Source: Arenibacter sp. F26102
GTDB lineage: Bacteria; Bacteroidota; Bacteroidia; Flavobacteriales; Flavobacteriaceae
NCBI RefSeq assembly: GCF_023015865.1
Contig: NZ_JALKBC010000017.1
Span: 51,246 to 115,245, forward strand
DNA length: 64,000 nt
Direction of reading: 5' to 3'
Shown: positions 16,707-27,160 of the stretch, in pieces
Layout: each line of letters starts with the position of its first letter
Position numbering within the stretch: the stretch's first letter is position 1
Notes under the pieces: generated by a model
The model's input: the letters and a program-made list of their open reading frames with translations, nothing else
What the model was told of the DNA's origin: nothing
The model's database searches: none
Made by a program: the position numbers and the translations under genes

Positions 16707-18712
16707 TGCCGGTAACAGAAAAAAACATATTGACCAGATTATATATTGTGGCGGGATTGCTATTCCTGTTCGCAATGGCTGTTTTGGTTAAATTGGTGAG
16801 TATTCAGATGGTGGAAGGGGATAAGTATCGAAAACTTGCCATGGATCGTACCGAGAAAATGTTCACCATTGCTCCCAAAAGAGGTAATCTTTATTCTGAT
16901 GACGGCAGTTTGCTGGCTACTTCGGTTTCACGATATACCATACGTTTTGATGCTGAAACTGTAGGAAAGAAAGATTTTGAGGAGAATGTAAAGCCCTTGT
17001 CGGATGCATTGGCAAAATTGTTCGGTAAAACCACATCACATTATCAGCAATTACTAAGAAAGGCGAAAGCAAATAAGAACAGATATGCTTTGGTCGCTAG
17101 GAATTTGGACTATTCGGATTATATAGCTGTAAAACAATTTCCACTCTTTAATAAAGGTCCGTATAAAGGAGGTTTGATTATTGAGCAAAAAATTGTTCGT
17201 GAGCATCCCTTGGGTAAAATTGCGGAGAGAAGTGTGGGGTATGAAAGGGTAGATGAGAATGGATATTATACCAGGGTTGGTCTTGAAGGTGCCTTTGGTG
17301 AGTATTTAAGAGGGATAGAAGGTAAAAGGTTAAAACAAAAGATTGCCAAAGGCCAGTGGAAGCCTATTGGTTGGGATAACATTGTTGAGCCCCAAGATGG
17401 CTATGATGTTGTTTCCACCATCGATATCAACATACAGGATATTGCCCATCATGCTTTATTGGGGCAATTGGAAAAATATAATGCGGAACACGGTTGTGTA
17501 ATTGTAATGGAAACCGAGACCGGGGAGATTAAAGCTATTTCCAACTTGGGTAGAACTACAGATGGTAAATATTACGAGCGATTAAATTATGCCATTGGGG
17601 AGTCGCACGAGCCTGGATCTACTTTTAAGCTAATGTCCATGGTCGTGGCCTTGGAGGATAAAGTAATTGATACCAATACGGTTATAGATACAGAAAAAGG
17701 CAATTATAAGGTCTATAACAGGACTGTTAGGGATTCTAAACATGGAGGTTACGGTAAGATAACGGCGGCTAAGGCATTTGAGGTCTCTTCCAATACTGCT
17801 TTTGCTAAAATCATCAATAATAATTATAAGGAAAATCCGGAAAAATTTGTAAACCGCCTAATGAATATGAACCTGCATAGGGAATTGGGGTTGCCGGTAA
17901 AAGGTGAGGGAACCCCTGTAATTCGCTATCCTGGGGATAAGGGTTGGTCAGGAGTTTCCTTGGCATGGATGTCCCATGGTTATGAAGTTTCATTAACCCC
18001 TTTGCAGACCTTAACATTTTATAATGCCATCGCCAATGATGGCGAGATGTTAAAGCCAAGACTTATAAAAGAGGTAAAAGAGTGGGATAAGACTATTCTT
18101 AAATTTGAAAAGGAGGTCATTAATCCGTCTATCTGCTCTAAGGAAACAGCGCATAAAGTGCAGCAATTGCTTAAAAATGTGGTAGAGAAAAAGCACGGAA
18201 CCGGACATGGACTTTATTCGCCTAATTTTTCTATGGCGGGAAAGACCGGAACCACACAGAAAAATTATGTTTCCAAAGATCCTGAGGTGATGAAATACAT
18301 CTCCACTTTCGCTGGTTACTTTCCTGCAGATGACCCCAAATATTCTTGTATCGTGGTAATTCATGAGCCGGATAAAAGTGTTGGTTACTATGGAGCGGAT
18401 GTTTCTGGTCCTGTTTTTAAATCTGTAGCACAAAAAATTTATGCTAGCTCGCCGTTGGTGGACGAAGTTGATGTTCATGATGCCGAGACAAAGAACTTGG
18501 ACGAGGAGTTTCAAAGGTATTTTGCCGCTTCCAATAAAAAATATAATGAGGTACCCAATGTAGAGGGTATGAGCGGTATGGATGCGGTTTCTATTCTTGA
18601 GAATTTAGGGATAGAAGTTGAGGTGAAGGGAAATGGAAAGGTCAAAAAGCAATCTATTGCCAAAGGAACCGATCTGAAAAAGGTTAACAAAATAGTACTG
18701 GAACTATCATGA
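16706..18712 (+). CDS. ftsI: Septal transpeptidase (class B penicillin-binding protein) with PASTA domain
   Basis: A 668-residue class B PBP that crosslinks septal peptidoglycan. It has an N-terminal membrane helix (about 12-33), a PBP dimer domain (about 50-220), and a transpeptidase domain with SxxK S305-K308, SxN S361-N363 and KTG at 513-515. A C-terminal PASTA domain (about 605-668) follows, which is unlike E. coli FtsI and more like Gram-positive PBP2x. Start is GTG at 16706, overlapping the ftsL stop. Its end overlaps murE by four bases (ATGA). Confidence 0.96.
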   Translation: MPVTEKNILTRLYIVAGLLFLFAMAVLVKLVSIQMVEGDKYRKLAMDRTEKMFTIAPKRGNLYSDDGSLLATSVSRYTIRFDAETVGKKDFEENVKPLSDALAKLFGKTTSHYQQLLRKAKANKNRYALVARNLDYSDYIAVKQFPLFNKGPYKGGLIIEQKIVREHPLGKIAERSVGYERVDENGYYTRVGLEGAFGEYLRGIEGKRLKQKIAKGQWKPIGWDNIVEPQDGYDVVSTIDINIQDIAHHALLGQLEKYNAEHGCVIVMETETGEIKAISNLGRTTDGKYYERLNYAIGESHEPGSTFKLMSMVVALEDKVIDTNTVIDTEKGNYKVYNRTVRDSKHGGYGKITAAKAFEVSSNTAFAKIINNNYKENPEKFVNRLMNMNLHRELGLPVKGEGTPVIRYPGDKGWSGVSLAWMSHGYEVSLTPLQTLTFYNAIANDGEMLKPRLIKEVKEWDKTILKFEKEVINPSICSKETAHKVQQLLKNVVEKKHGTGHGLYSPNFSMAGKTGTTQKNYVSKDPEVMKYISTFAGYFPADDPKYSCIVVIHEPDKSVGYYGADVSGPVFKSVAQKIYASSPLVDEVDVHDAETKNLDEEFQRYFAASNKKYNEVPNVEGMSGMDAVSILENLGIEVEVKGNGKVKKQSIAKGTDLKKVNKIVLELS

Positions 18713-20172
18713 TGACACTAAAGGACATATTGTACGGTGTTAGCCTTTCTGCGGTAAGTGGTTCTACTTCCATTATGGTGAACAATATTTGTTTCGATTC
18801 CAGAAAGGTTGGAATGGATGATGTTTTTGTGGCCATAAAAGGAGTTGTTGCCGACGGTCATCAGTTCATTGATAAGGCTATTGCTTCGGGTGCCAAATCC
18901 ATTGTATGCGAAGAGCTGCCAAAGCAATTGGTCAATGAAATAACATATGTGGAGGTGGATAATGGCAACAAGGCGTTGGCTATAATGGCATCCAACTTTT
19001 ATGGTAATCCTTCCAAAAATTTAAGACTGGTGGGGGTTACTGGTACCAACGGTAAGACTACTATTAGCAGTTTATTATATCAATTGTTTAAGAAAGCTGG
19101 TTTTAAAGTAGGCCTAATATCCACTATAAGGATAATGGTAGATAATAAGGAATATGCCACTACACATACTACTCCGGATGCGCTTACAATAAACAAATAT
19201 TTGCAGTTGATGAATGATGTAGGTGTTGAGTATTGCTTTATGGAGGTGAGTTCTCATGGTATCCATCAAAAGAGAACGGAAGGTTTGGTGTTCGAAGGCG
19301 CTATTTTTACCAATCTTTCTCATGATCATTTGGATTATCATAAGACTTTTGCAGAATATAGGGACACCAAGAAAGTGTTGTTCGATAGGTTGTCGAAAAA
19401 AGCATTCGCACTTACCAATATAGACGATAAGAACGGTTTGGTCATGTTGCAGAATACTGTGGCGAGAAAGTATACCTATGCTTTAAGGTCCTATGCTAAT
19501 TACAGGGCTCAAATATTGGAAAATCAGTTCAATGGTCAATTGTTAAAGATCGATGACAATGAGGTCTGGTCCAAATTGATAGGGGATTTTAATGCCTATA
19601 ACATGTTGGCCATATATGCCACAGCAGATTTATTAGGATTGGAAAAATTGGAAATTCTACGTCTTCTAAGTGAATTGGAAAATGTGGAGGGAAGGTTTCA
19701 ATATTATATTTCAAAAGAAAGAATTACAGCTATTGTTGATTATGCCCATACACCGGATGCCTTGAAAAATGTACTTGATACTATCGGTACATTGAGGACT
19801 GGAAATGAAAATGTCATCACCGTCGTGGGGTGTGGTGGTGACAGAGATAAGTCTAAGCGTCCGGTTATGGGTCATATCGCATCATCATTAAGCAATAAAG
19901 TCATTTTTACCTCAGATAACCCCAGATCGGAATCACCTACCGTTATTATCGAGGAAATGGAAGCAGGTGTAGAACCTCAAAATGCAAACAAGACACTATC
20001 AATTGTGAATCGTAAGCAGGCCATTAAAACGGCATGTCAATTGGCTGCGGCCAAGGATATTATTTTAATCGCTGGCAAAGGCCATGAAACCTATCAGGAA
20101 ACCAATGGTGTCCGCGAAGATTTTGATGATTTTAAAATGGTTAAAGAGTTGTTGACAAGTTTAAAGAAGTAG
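18709..20172 (+). CDS. murE: UDP-MurNAc-L-Ala-D-Glu:2,6-diaminopimelate ligase
   Basis: A 487-residue Mur ligase that adds the third amino acid of the peptidoglycan stem. The ATP loop GTNGKTT is at 112-118. The DNPR motif at 403-406 is the one linked to meso-diaminopimelate rather than lysine, so the wall is expected to be of the DAP type. It overlaps ftsI by four bases. murF, which usually follows murE in Proteobacteria, is not here; mraY comes next after 50 bp. Confidence 0.96.
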   Translation: MMTLKDILYGVSLSAVSGSTSIMVNNICFDSRKVGMDDVFVAIKGVVADGHQFIDKAIASGAKSIVCEELPKQLVNEITYVEVDNGNKALAIMASNFYGNPSKNLRLVGVTGTNGKTTISSLLYQLFKKAGFKVGLISTIRIMVDNKEYATTHTTPDALTINKYLQLMNDVGVEYCFMEVSSHGIHQKRTEGLVFEGAIFTNLSHDHLDYHKTFAEYRDTKKVLFDRLSKKAFALTNIDDKNGLVMLQNTVARKYTYALRSYANYRAQILENQFNGQLLKIDDNEVWSKLIGDFNAYNMLAIYATADLLGLEKLEILRLLSELENVEGRFQYYISKERITAIVDYAHTPDALKNVLDTIGTLRTGNENVITVVGCGGDRDKSKRPVMGHIASSLSNKVIFTSDNPRSESPTVIIEEMEAGVEPQNANKTLSIVNRKQAIKTACQLAAAKDIILIAGKGHETYQETNGVREDFDDFKMVKELLTSLKK

Positions 20173-20222
20173 AATTTAGGTCAACTAAATGAATGTAAAT
20201 ATTAAAAAACAATAACCCAGGA

Positions 20223-21446
20223 ATGCTATACTATTTGTTCGAATATTTGGAAAAACATTATCAACTGCCAGGGGCGGGGCTTTTCCAATTTATTACGTTT
20301 AGGGCGGCTATGGCGGTAATGTTTTCGCTTATTTTGGCTACTGTCTATGGGAAAAGGATCATTAACTTTTTACGACATAAACAAATAGGGGAAACTGTTA
20401 GGGACTTGGGTTTAGAGGGTCAAAAACAGAAATCGGGTACGCCTACCATGGGAGGACTTATCATTATTATGTCCACATTGATTCCGGTATTGCTATTTGC
20501 CCGTTTCTTGGACAATATTTATGTAATCCTTCTGATCGTGACCACAATTTGGATGGGGATTATTGGCTTTGTGGATGATTATATCAAAATATTCAAAAAG
20601 GATAAAGAGGGCTTAAAAGGAAGGTTTAAGGTTTTGGGCCAAGTAGTTTTGGGTCTAATGGTGGGGGCAACTTTGTATTTCCACCCAGAAGTGACAGTGA
20701 AGGAGCATTCCAGGACAGAGATTACCCAGAATTATACCGTTAAGCAAGTGCCGGGCGAGGAAATTAAATCTACCATGACCACCTTGCCGTTTATAAAAAA
20801 TAACGAGTTGGATTACTCCCGCTTTATTTCTTGGATGGGTGATGGGATGGAGGAATATGCATGGTTGGTGTTTATTCCCATTATTATAATTATTGTCACG
20901 GCCGTTTCCAACGGTGCTAATCTTACCGATGGAATAGATGGATTGGCCGCCGGGACTTCAGCGATAATCGTATTTACACTCGGCATCTTTACACTGGTTT
21001 CCGGTAATATAATTTTCTCGGATTATTTGGATATCATGTTCATACCTAGAGTGGGTGAATTGGTGGTGTTTATTGCGGCCTTTGTGGGTGCCTTGGTCGG
21101 ATTTTTATGGTACAATGCATATCCTGCAACGGTCTTTATGGGAGATACTGGAAGTCTGACCATTGGTGGGATAATTGCCGTGATAGCCATCATTATCCGA
21201 AAGGAATTATTAATCCCTGTTTTATGTGGAATTTTCTTTGCAGAGTCCATTTCAGTAATGCTGCAGGTGGGTTATTTTAAATATACCAAGAAGAGATTTG
21301 GGGAAGGTAAAAGGATATTTCTAATGGCGCCATTACATCATCATTATCAGAAAAAGGGATACCACGAAAGTAAAATTGTAACCAGATTTTGGGTTGTTGG
21401 AATCCTATTGGCAGTAATTACCATAGTAACGTTAAAGGTGCGATAA
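20223..21446 (+). CDS. mraY: Phospho-N-acetylmuramoyl-pentapeptide transferase
   Basis: A 407-residue multi-pass membrane enzyme that makes lipid I from UDP-MurNAc-pentapeptide and undecaprenyl phosphate. The conserved loops are present: GTPTMGG, the acidic [18 protein letters not shown] and the C-terminal [12 protein letters not shown]. It is longer than E. coli MraY (360) because of a periplasmic insert around residues 155-205, a feature seen in Bacteroidota. It ends one base before murD begins. Confidence 0.97.
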   Translation: MLYYLFEYLEKHYQLPGAGLFQFITFRAAMAVMFSLILATVYGKRIINFLRHKQIGETVRDLGLEGQKQKSGTPTMGGLIIIMSTLIPVLLFARFLDNIYVILLIVTTIWMGIIGFVDDYIKIFKKDKEGLKGRFKVLGQVVLGLMVGATLYFHPEVTVKEHSRTEITQNYTVKQVPGEEIKSTMTTLPFIKNNELDYSRFISWMGDGMEEYAWLVFIPIIIIIVTAVSNGANLTDGIDGLAAGTSAIIVFTLGIFTLVSGNIIFSDYLDIMFIPRVGELVVFIAAFVGALVGFLWYNAYPATVFMGDTGSLTIGGIIAVIAIIIRKELLIPVLCGIFFAESISVMLQVGYFKYTKKRFGEGKRIFLMAPLHHHYQKKGYHESKIVTRFWVVGILLAVITIVTLKVR

Positions 21447-21447
21447 A

Positions 21448-22782
21448 ATGAAGCGGTTAGTTGTTTTGGGAGGAGGAGAAAGTGGTGTTGGAACAGCTAT
21501 TTTGGGTAAAAAGGAAGGTTTTGAAGTTTTTGTCTCCGATAAGGGGGCAGTTAAAGAGGAATATAGAAAAGTTCTTGAACATTTTGAGATTGATTGGGAA
21601 GAAGAGCAACATACCGAGGGCAAGATTTTAAATGCGGATTTGGTTATGAAAAGTCCTGGTATCCCCGATACGGTTCCATTGATACTCTTGCTTAAGACGA
21701 AAGGAGTTCCGGTTATTTCGGAAATCGAGTTTGCATCGAGGTATACAAAGGCGACCATTATTGGGATTACAGGTAGTAATGGAAAGACTACCACCACCAT
21801 GCTTACAAACCATATTTTAAAGGCAGCTGGACTGAATGTTGGTATGGCGGGGAATATAGGTGATAGCTATGCCAAAATGGTTGCGGAAAAGGATTTTGAT
21901 TTCTATGTATTGGAAATAAGTAGTTTTCAATTGGATGGAATAGTGGACTTTAAGCCACATATAGCCATCCTTACCAATATCACTCCAGATCACCTGGATA
22001 GATATGGATACAATTTTGAAAACTATATAGCATCCAAGTTTAGAATTGCAAAAAACCAGACAAAGGAAGATTATTTAATATATGATGCCGATGATGAAGT
22101 AATAGTCCACTGGTTGAAGAACAACCCGGTTCAATCAAAATTATTGCCTTTTTCGATCAATAAGAAATTGGATGAAGGGGCGTATTTAGAGAATGATAAA
22201 ATAATAATTAAGACACATAATAACACTATAGAGATGGGTACAGATGCTTTGGCTTTGGAGGGAAAACATAATTTAAAGAATACTATGGCGGCTACTACAG
22301 CGGCTAAATTAATTAGTATTAGAAAAGAAACTATACGCAGAAGTATAGAGAATTTTCAAGGGGCCGAACATAGGCTGGAAAAGGTATTGAAGATTCATCA
22401 TGTACAATACATAAACGATTCCAAAGCTACCAATGTGAATGCTACTTATTACGCATTGGATAGTATGAAAACGCCGACGGTTTGGATTGTAGGGGGAGTG
22501 GACAAGGGAAATGATTATAAGGAACTAATGCCTTTGGTACGTGAAAAAGTAAAGGCAATTATTTGTTTGGGTATGGATAATTCAAAAATCAAGGATGCTT
22601 TTGGGAATGTTGTGGATTTGGTTGTTGAAACATTTGCCATGGATGAGGCCGTTAAGGTGGCTTATAAGATAGCAGAACGGGGAGATACGGTTTTGCTCTC
22701 ACCGGCATGTGCCAGTTTTGACTTGTTCAAGAATTATGAGGATAGGGGAAATCAGTTTAAAGCAGCAATTAAAAAATTATAA
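21448..22782 (+). CDS. murD: UDP-MurNAc-L-alanine:D-glutamate ligase
   Basis: A 444-residue Mur ligase that adds D-glutamate. The N-terminal nucleotide-type fold GGGESGVG is at 8-15 and the ATP loop GSNGKTTT is at 109-116; KSPGIP and NDSKATN are further Mur ligase signatures. Length is usual. It is tightly packed between mraY (1 bp) and ftsW (3 bp), so all three are surely co-transcribed. Confidence 0.96.
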   Translation: MKRLVVLGGGESGVGTAILGKKEGFEVFVSDKGAVKEEYRKVLEHFEIDWEEEQHTEGKILNADLVMKSPGIPDTVPLILLLKTKGVPVISEIEFASRYTKATIIGITGSNGKTTTTMLTNHILKAAGLNVGMAGNIGDSYAKMVAEKDFDFYVLEISSFQLDGIVDFKPHIAILTNITPDHLDRYGYNFENYIASKFRIAKNQTKEDYLIYDADDEVIVHWLKNNPVQSKLLPFSINKKLDEGAYLENDKIIIKTHNNTIEMGTDALALEGKHNLKNTMAATTAAKLISIRKETIRRSIENFQGAEHRLEKVLKIHHVQYINDSKATNVNATYYALDSMKTPTVWIVGGVDKGNDYKELMPLVREKVKAIICLGMDNSKIKDAFGNVVDLVVETFAMDEAVKVAYKIAERGDTVLLSPACASFDLFKNYEDRGNQFKAAIKKL

Positions 22783-22785
22783 TCT

Positions 22786-23979
22786 GTGTTGGGATTTTTA
22801 AACAAAATGAATGGAGATAAAGCTATTTGGGCAGTTGTAGCCCTTTTGGCCCTATTTTCATTTTTACCTGTTTATAGTGCCAGTAGTAACTTGGTCTACG
22901 TTGTAGGCAACGGAACTACTATAGGTTATTTGGTAAAGCATGCCATACTTCTGCTTATGGGGTTTGGTATTATTTATGGGGTACACCGTATTCCTACCCA
23001 TTTTTTTAAAGGATTGTCCTTGATTGCAATGCCGGTGGTATTGCTTTTGTTGCTGTATACCTTAGCTCAGGGGCAGGTAATAGATGGGGCCAACGCCAGT
23101 AGATGGATACGCATTCCAATTGTTGGGTTTACCTTTCAAACCTCCAATTTGGCAGCTGTAGTATTGATGATCTACGTGGCTAGGTATTTAACAAAAATAA
23201 AGGATAAGACCATAACCTTTAAAGAGAGTATTCTGCCATTATGGTTGCCGGTTTTTTTGGTGATAGTGTTAATACTTCCTGCCAATTTTTCTACCGCTGG
23301 TATTATATTTTCCATGGTGTTACTACTTTGTTTTATTGGTGGTTATCCTTTTAAGTATTTGTTGGGTATAGTCGGAGCAGGGATATTGTGTTTAACCATA
23401 TTTATATTAACGGCCAAGGCCGTGCCGGATTTATTTCCCAATAGGGTAGATACTTGGATGAGCAGGATAGAAAGCTTTTCCAATCCGGAGGATACAGAGG
23501 CGGATTATCAGATTGAAAAGGCGAAGATAGCTATTGCAACAGGAGGAATAGTAGGCAATGGAGCCGGTAAAAGTGTAATGAAGAACTTTTTACCGCAAAG
23601 TTCCTCAGATTTTATTTACGCCATTATTGTAGAGGAGTATGGACTGCTAGGTGGGTTTGTCCTTATGTTCTTTTATTTGCTTTTGCTTTTTAGAATTGTG
23701 GTAGTGGCCAATAGTAATGGAACCGTTTTTGGAAAATTATTGGTTTTGGGAGTGGGGCTCCCCATAGTGTTTCAGGCATTGATAAATATGGCAGTAGCCG
23801 TTGAGCTATTTCCAGTTACTGGTCAGACTTTGCCTTTGATAAGTAGTGGAGGAACCTCTAGTTGGATGACCTGCTTGGCCATAGGTATAATTTTAAGTGC
23901 CAGTAATAAGCACGCTCAGTCGGAACCTGAGGAAATTGATGAAACTAACCCTTTAGAAGTTTTAAGTGGACAGTTATAG
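22786..23979 (+). CDS. ftsW: Septal peptidoglycan glycosyltransferase FtsW
   Basis: A 397-residue SEDS-family membrane protein with about ten predicted helices. SEDS proteins polymerise lipid II into glycan strands and work with the class B PBP encoded upstream. The SEDS signatures are NFSTAGI, the Pro/Gly-rich VGNGAGKS loop and the C-terminal [10 protein letters not shown]. Start is GTG at 22786. It overlaps murG by 14 bases. FtsW rather than RodA is chosen because of its place in the dcw cluster. Confidence 0.95.
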   Translation: MLGFLNKMNGDKAIWAVVALLALFSFLPVYSASSNLVYVVGNGTTIGYLVKHAILLLMGFGIIYGVHRIPTHFFKGLSLIAMPVVLLLLLYTLAQGQVIDGANASRWIRIPIVGFTFQTSNLAAVVLMIYVARYLTKIKDKTITFKESILPLWLPVFLVIVLILPANFSTAGIIFSMVLLLCFIGGYPFKYLLGIVGAGILCLTIFILTAKAVPDLFPNRVDTWMSRIESFSNPEDTEADYQIEKAKIAIATGGIVGNGAGKSVMKNFLPQSSSDFIYAIIVEEYGLLGGFVLMFFYLLLLFRIVVVANSNGTVFGKLLVLGVGLPIVFQALINMAVAVELFPVTGQTLPLISSGGTSSWMTCLAIGIILSASNKHAQSEPEEIDETNPLEVLSGQL

Positions 23980-25054
23980 ATTTATACTTTCAGGAGGGGG
24001 AACAGGTGGGCATATATATCCTGCCATTGCAATAGCAAATGAGTTGAAAGTTAGGTATCCTGATGCCGAATTTTTGTTCGTGGGGGCAAAAGACAGAATG
24101 GAAATGGAAAAGGTGCCTCAGGCGGGTTACAAAATAGAAGGTTTATGGATTAGTGGGCTGCAAAGGAAGCTCACCTTGAAAAATTTAATGTTTCCTTTTA
24201 AAGTAATAAGTAGTTTGATAAAAGCGGCAAACATAGTAAGGAACTTTAAACCACATGCGGTTGTGGGTACTGGCGGTTTTGCGAGTGGTCCCCTTTTAAA
24301 GGTGGCCTCTGGCAAAGGCATTCCATGCGTGTTACAGGAACAGAATTCCTATGCCGGAATTACCAATAAATTATTGGCCAACAAGGTTGCCAAAATATGT
24401 GTTGCTTATGACGGTATGGAGAAATTTTTCCCAAAGGATAAAATTGTAAAAACGGGAAACCCTGTCCGAGGCGATCTGGTTTCATTGACAAGTAATAAAG
24501 CCGAGGCATTGAGTTTCTTTGGATTACAAACGGGTAAAACCACGCTGTTGGTGCTAGGTGGAAGTTTGGGGGCAAGACGTGTAAATAAACTTATAGAACA
24601 GGAGTTGCCCTTTTTTAAAGCTCAAGGGATACAAATCGTTTGGCAAAGCGGTAAGCTTTATTATGATGAGTATAAAAAATATGACTGCCAAGATGTTAAG
24701 GTGGTGGCGTTTTTAAATAGAATGGACCTGGCCTATTTGGCGGCAGATGTTATTATTTCCAGGGCTGGAGCCGGTTCGGTCTCTGAATTGTGTATAGTAG
24801 GTAAACCAGTAATTTTTATCCCTTCTCCAAATGTGGCGGAGGACCATCAAACAAAAAATGCCAAGGCCCTTGTTGAAAAGGATGCGGCGATTATGATAAA
24901 GGAGGCTGAGTTGGATGATAAGTTTGAGCCTACGTTTTCCAATTTGCTCAGTTCTGATAGTTTAGCCGAAAAGTTGGGTGGCAATATTAAAAAATTGGCC
25001 TTGCCGAATGCTACCAAGGAAATTGTAAATGAAATAGAAAAATTATTAGTGTAA
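23966..25054 (+). CDS. murG: UDP-GlcNAc:lipid I N-acetylglucosamine transferase
   Basis: A 362-residue GT-B glycosyltransferase that converts lipid I to lipid II at the inner face of the membrane. The first glycine loop GGGTGGH is at 10-16, and the second-domain GGSLGAR and [11 protein letters not shown] signatures are present. Start is GTG at 23966 inside the end of ftsW. Length is typical. murC follows after 10 bp. Confidence 0.96.
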   Translation: MDSYRFILSGGGTGGHIYPAIAIANELKVRYPDAEFLFVGAKDRMEMEKVPQAGYKIEGLWISGLQRKLTLKNLMFPFKVISSLIKAANIVRNFKPHAVVGTGGFASGPLLKVASGKGIPCVLQEQNSYAGITNKLLANKVAKICVAYDGMEKFFPKDKIVKTGNPVRGDLVSLTSNKAEALSFFGLQTGKTTLLVLGGSLGARRVNKLIEQELPFFKAQGIQIVWQSGKLYYDEYKKYDCQDVKVVAFLNRMDLAYLAADVIISRAGAGSVSELCIVGKPVIFIPSPNVAEDHQTKNAKALVEKDAAIMIKEAELDDKFEPTFSNLLSSDSLAEKLGGNIKKLALPNATKEIVNEIEKLLV

Positions 25055-25064
25055 TAATTAGAAA

Positions 25065-26426
25065 ATGGGTGTTAAAGATATACATAGCGTCTACTTTATA
25101 GGTATTGGAGGTATTGGTATGTCTGCCCTTGCGCGGTATTTTAAATTTGTGGGCAAAAATGTTGCCGGCTATGATAAGACTGAAACTCCGCTTACAAAGG
25201 ATATGGTAGAATTGGGTATAGATGTACACTACGATGATGATTTGGAATTGGTGCCTAAAATCTATTTAGACCCTGATAATACGTTAATAGTTTTTACTCC
25301 TGCTGTGCCCAATGACCATATGGAATATAATTATTTCATTGGGAACGGGTTTCAGGTTAAAAAGCGATCCGAAGTTCTGGGGTTGATTACAAAGGATACC
25401 TTCTGTTTTGCAGTTGCAGGTACCCACGGCAAAACAACTACCTCTTGTATCCTAGCACATTTATTAAAAGAAACAGGGACGCCAATTACTGCATTTCTGG
25501 GAGGAATATCAGAGGATTTTAATAGTAATTTTTTATTGGAAGGTTCGGAGTACTCGGTAGTGGAGGCCGATGAATTTGATCGTTCCTTTCTTCAGTTGTC
25601 ACCTAATGTGGCCTGTATAACTTCAATGGATGCAGATCATTTGGATATATATGGCAATAGTGAAGAGCTTCAAAAGTCGTTTGCCGATTTTGTAAAGCGT
25701 ATTAAGCCGAACGGTAAACTATTTGTGCGTAATGGTTTGCCATTGGAGGGAACCACATATGGCATTGAGGATGGTTCCGATTATTGTATTAGAAATATTA
25801 AAATAGAACAGGGCAGCTATGTTTTTGATCTGGAATCACCAGGAGCTAAACTAAAAGCGGTTCGTTTTAACAAACCCGGTAGGCATAACCTGCTCAATGG
25901 TTTGGTAGCCTACGCGATGGCAATCGAAGCTGGTTCGTCCCCACAGGGCCTAGCCAATGCATTGGCAACGTTTAAGGGAGTTCAAAGGCGTTTTTCATAT
26001 CAGATTAAAAGGGCCGATTTTGTTTTTATAGATGATTACGCACATCATCCTACGGAAATAGATGCAGCGTTTCAAGCTGTTTCGGAAATGCATCCGGGCA
26101 AGACGGTGTTGGCGGTTTTTCAGCCACACTTATTTTCTAGAACGAGGGATTTTGTGGATGATTTTGCACGTAGCCTGTCCAATTTTAATAGTTTGTTGTT
26201 GTTGGATATATATCCTGCCAGGGAAAAGCCAATTGAAGGTGTTACCTCTCAATGGTTGTTGGATAAAGTTACAAGTCCAACGAAAAAATTAATTACGAAG
26301 TCAGAGTTGATTTCTGAAATAATAGCCCAAAAACCGGATGTTTTAATAACATTGGGTGCGGGAGATATTGGATTGGAAGTTCCAAAAATAAAAAAGGAAT
26401 TAGATTTAGTAGATAATAGACTATAA
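25065..26426 (+). CDS. murC: UDP-N-acetylmuramate:L-alanine ligase
   Basis: A 453-residue Mur ligase that starts stem-peptide synthesis by adding L-alanine. It has the N-terminal FIGIGGIGMS nucleotide-type fold, the ATP loop GTHGKTT at 119-125, and the DDYAHHPTEI signature in the C-terminal part. Length is standard. It lies 10 bp after murG and 11 bp before ftsQ in the dcw operon. Confidence 0.97.
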   Translation: MGVKDIHSVYFIGIGGIGMSALARYFKFVGKNVAGYDKTETPLTKDMVELGIDVHYDDDLELVPKIYLDPDNTLIVFTPAVPNDHMEYNYFIGNGFQVKKRSEVLGLITKDTFCFAVAGTHGKTTTSCILAHLLKETGTPITAFLGGISEDFNSNFLLEGSEYSVVEADEFDRSFLQLSPNVACITSMDADHLDIYGNSEELQKSFADFVKRIKPNGKLFVRNGLPLEGTTYGIEDGSDYCIRNIKIEQGSYVFDLESPGAKLKAVRFNKPGRHNLLNGLVAYAMAIEAGSSPQGLANALATFKGVQRRFSYQIKRADFVFIDDYAHHPTEIDAAFQAVSEMHPGKTVLAVFQPHLFSRTRDFVDDFARSLSNFNSLLLLDIYPAREKPIEGVTSQWLLDKVTSPTKKLITKSELISEIIAQKPDVLITLGAGDIGLEVPKIKKELDLVDNRL

Positions 26427-26437
26427 AATTAGAAGAA

Positions 26438-27157
26438 ATGAAAATTAATTGGAATTTCATAAAATTCGGGGCCTTACTACTTGTTGTTACAGGTCTTTAT
26501 GCATTTTCCAACATTAGGAACAAGCATAAAAAGATCGATAATATTGAAATTAAGTTTGTCGGAGATCAGAATCTATATATGACCCAAGAGACGGTTAATA
26601 AATTGTTAATACAAAATTCCGGGGACCTTAAAAACCTGCCTAAAGAAGATATAGTTTTGAATACTATAGAAAAAGCTATCGAAGCTAATGAAATGGTAAA
26701 AAATGCCCAAGTTTACCTTACGGTGAACGGGGACCTAATGGCTAAAGTTATACAGCGTAAACCAATCGGAAGAGTTGAGGGAGTAGCAAAGTTTTATATT
26801 GATGAGGATGGGAGACGCATGCCATTTTCTAGATACCATTCTGCGCGAGTGCCAATAATTACGGGGATAATAACCGAAAAAAGTACTAAAGGAGTGTACG
26901 AAATTTTGACCTATATAAATTCTGATGAATTCTTAAGAAAGAATGTAATAGGCGTTCATATTGCCGATGAGGAAAAGTATCAGTTGAAATTTAGAATGGA
27001 GAATTTTGTTGTGGATCTAGGAGATGTGAAAGAATTGGAGAAAAAGTTCAGCAATTTCAAGGCGTTCTATACCAAGGCGAACAAAGACAAAACGTTGAAC
27101 GATTATAACAGGGTGAGTTTGGAATTTAATAACCAGGTAGTGTGCACCAAAATTTAA
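26438..27157 (+). CDS. ftsQ: Cell division protein FtsQ/DivIB
   Basis: A 239-residue bitopic protein. One membrane helix lies at about 9-24 (GALLLVVTGLYAFS), followed by a periplasmic POTRA-like part and a beta-type domain. The residues IQRKPIGRV are the recognisable FtsQ signature at the domain border. FtsQ bridges early and late divisome proteins. It lies directly upstream of ftsA (3-bp gap), the conserved position. Sequence conservation is low, as usual for this protein. Confidence 0.92.
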   Translation: MKINWNFIKFGALLLVVTGLYAFSNIRNKHKKIDNIEIKFVGDQNLYMTQETVNKLLIQNSGDLKNLPKEDIVLNTIEKAIEANEMVKNAQVYLTVNGDLMAKVIQRKPIGRVEGVAKFYIDEDGRRMPFSRYHSARVPIITGIITEKSTKGVYEILTYINSDEFLRKNVIGVHIADEEKYQLKFRMENFVVDLGDVKELEKKFSNFKAFYTKANKDKTLNDYNRVSLEFNNQVVCTKI

Positions 27158-27160
27158 GAT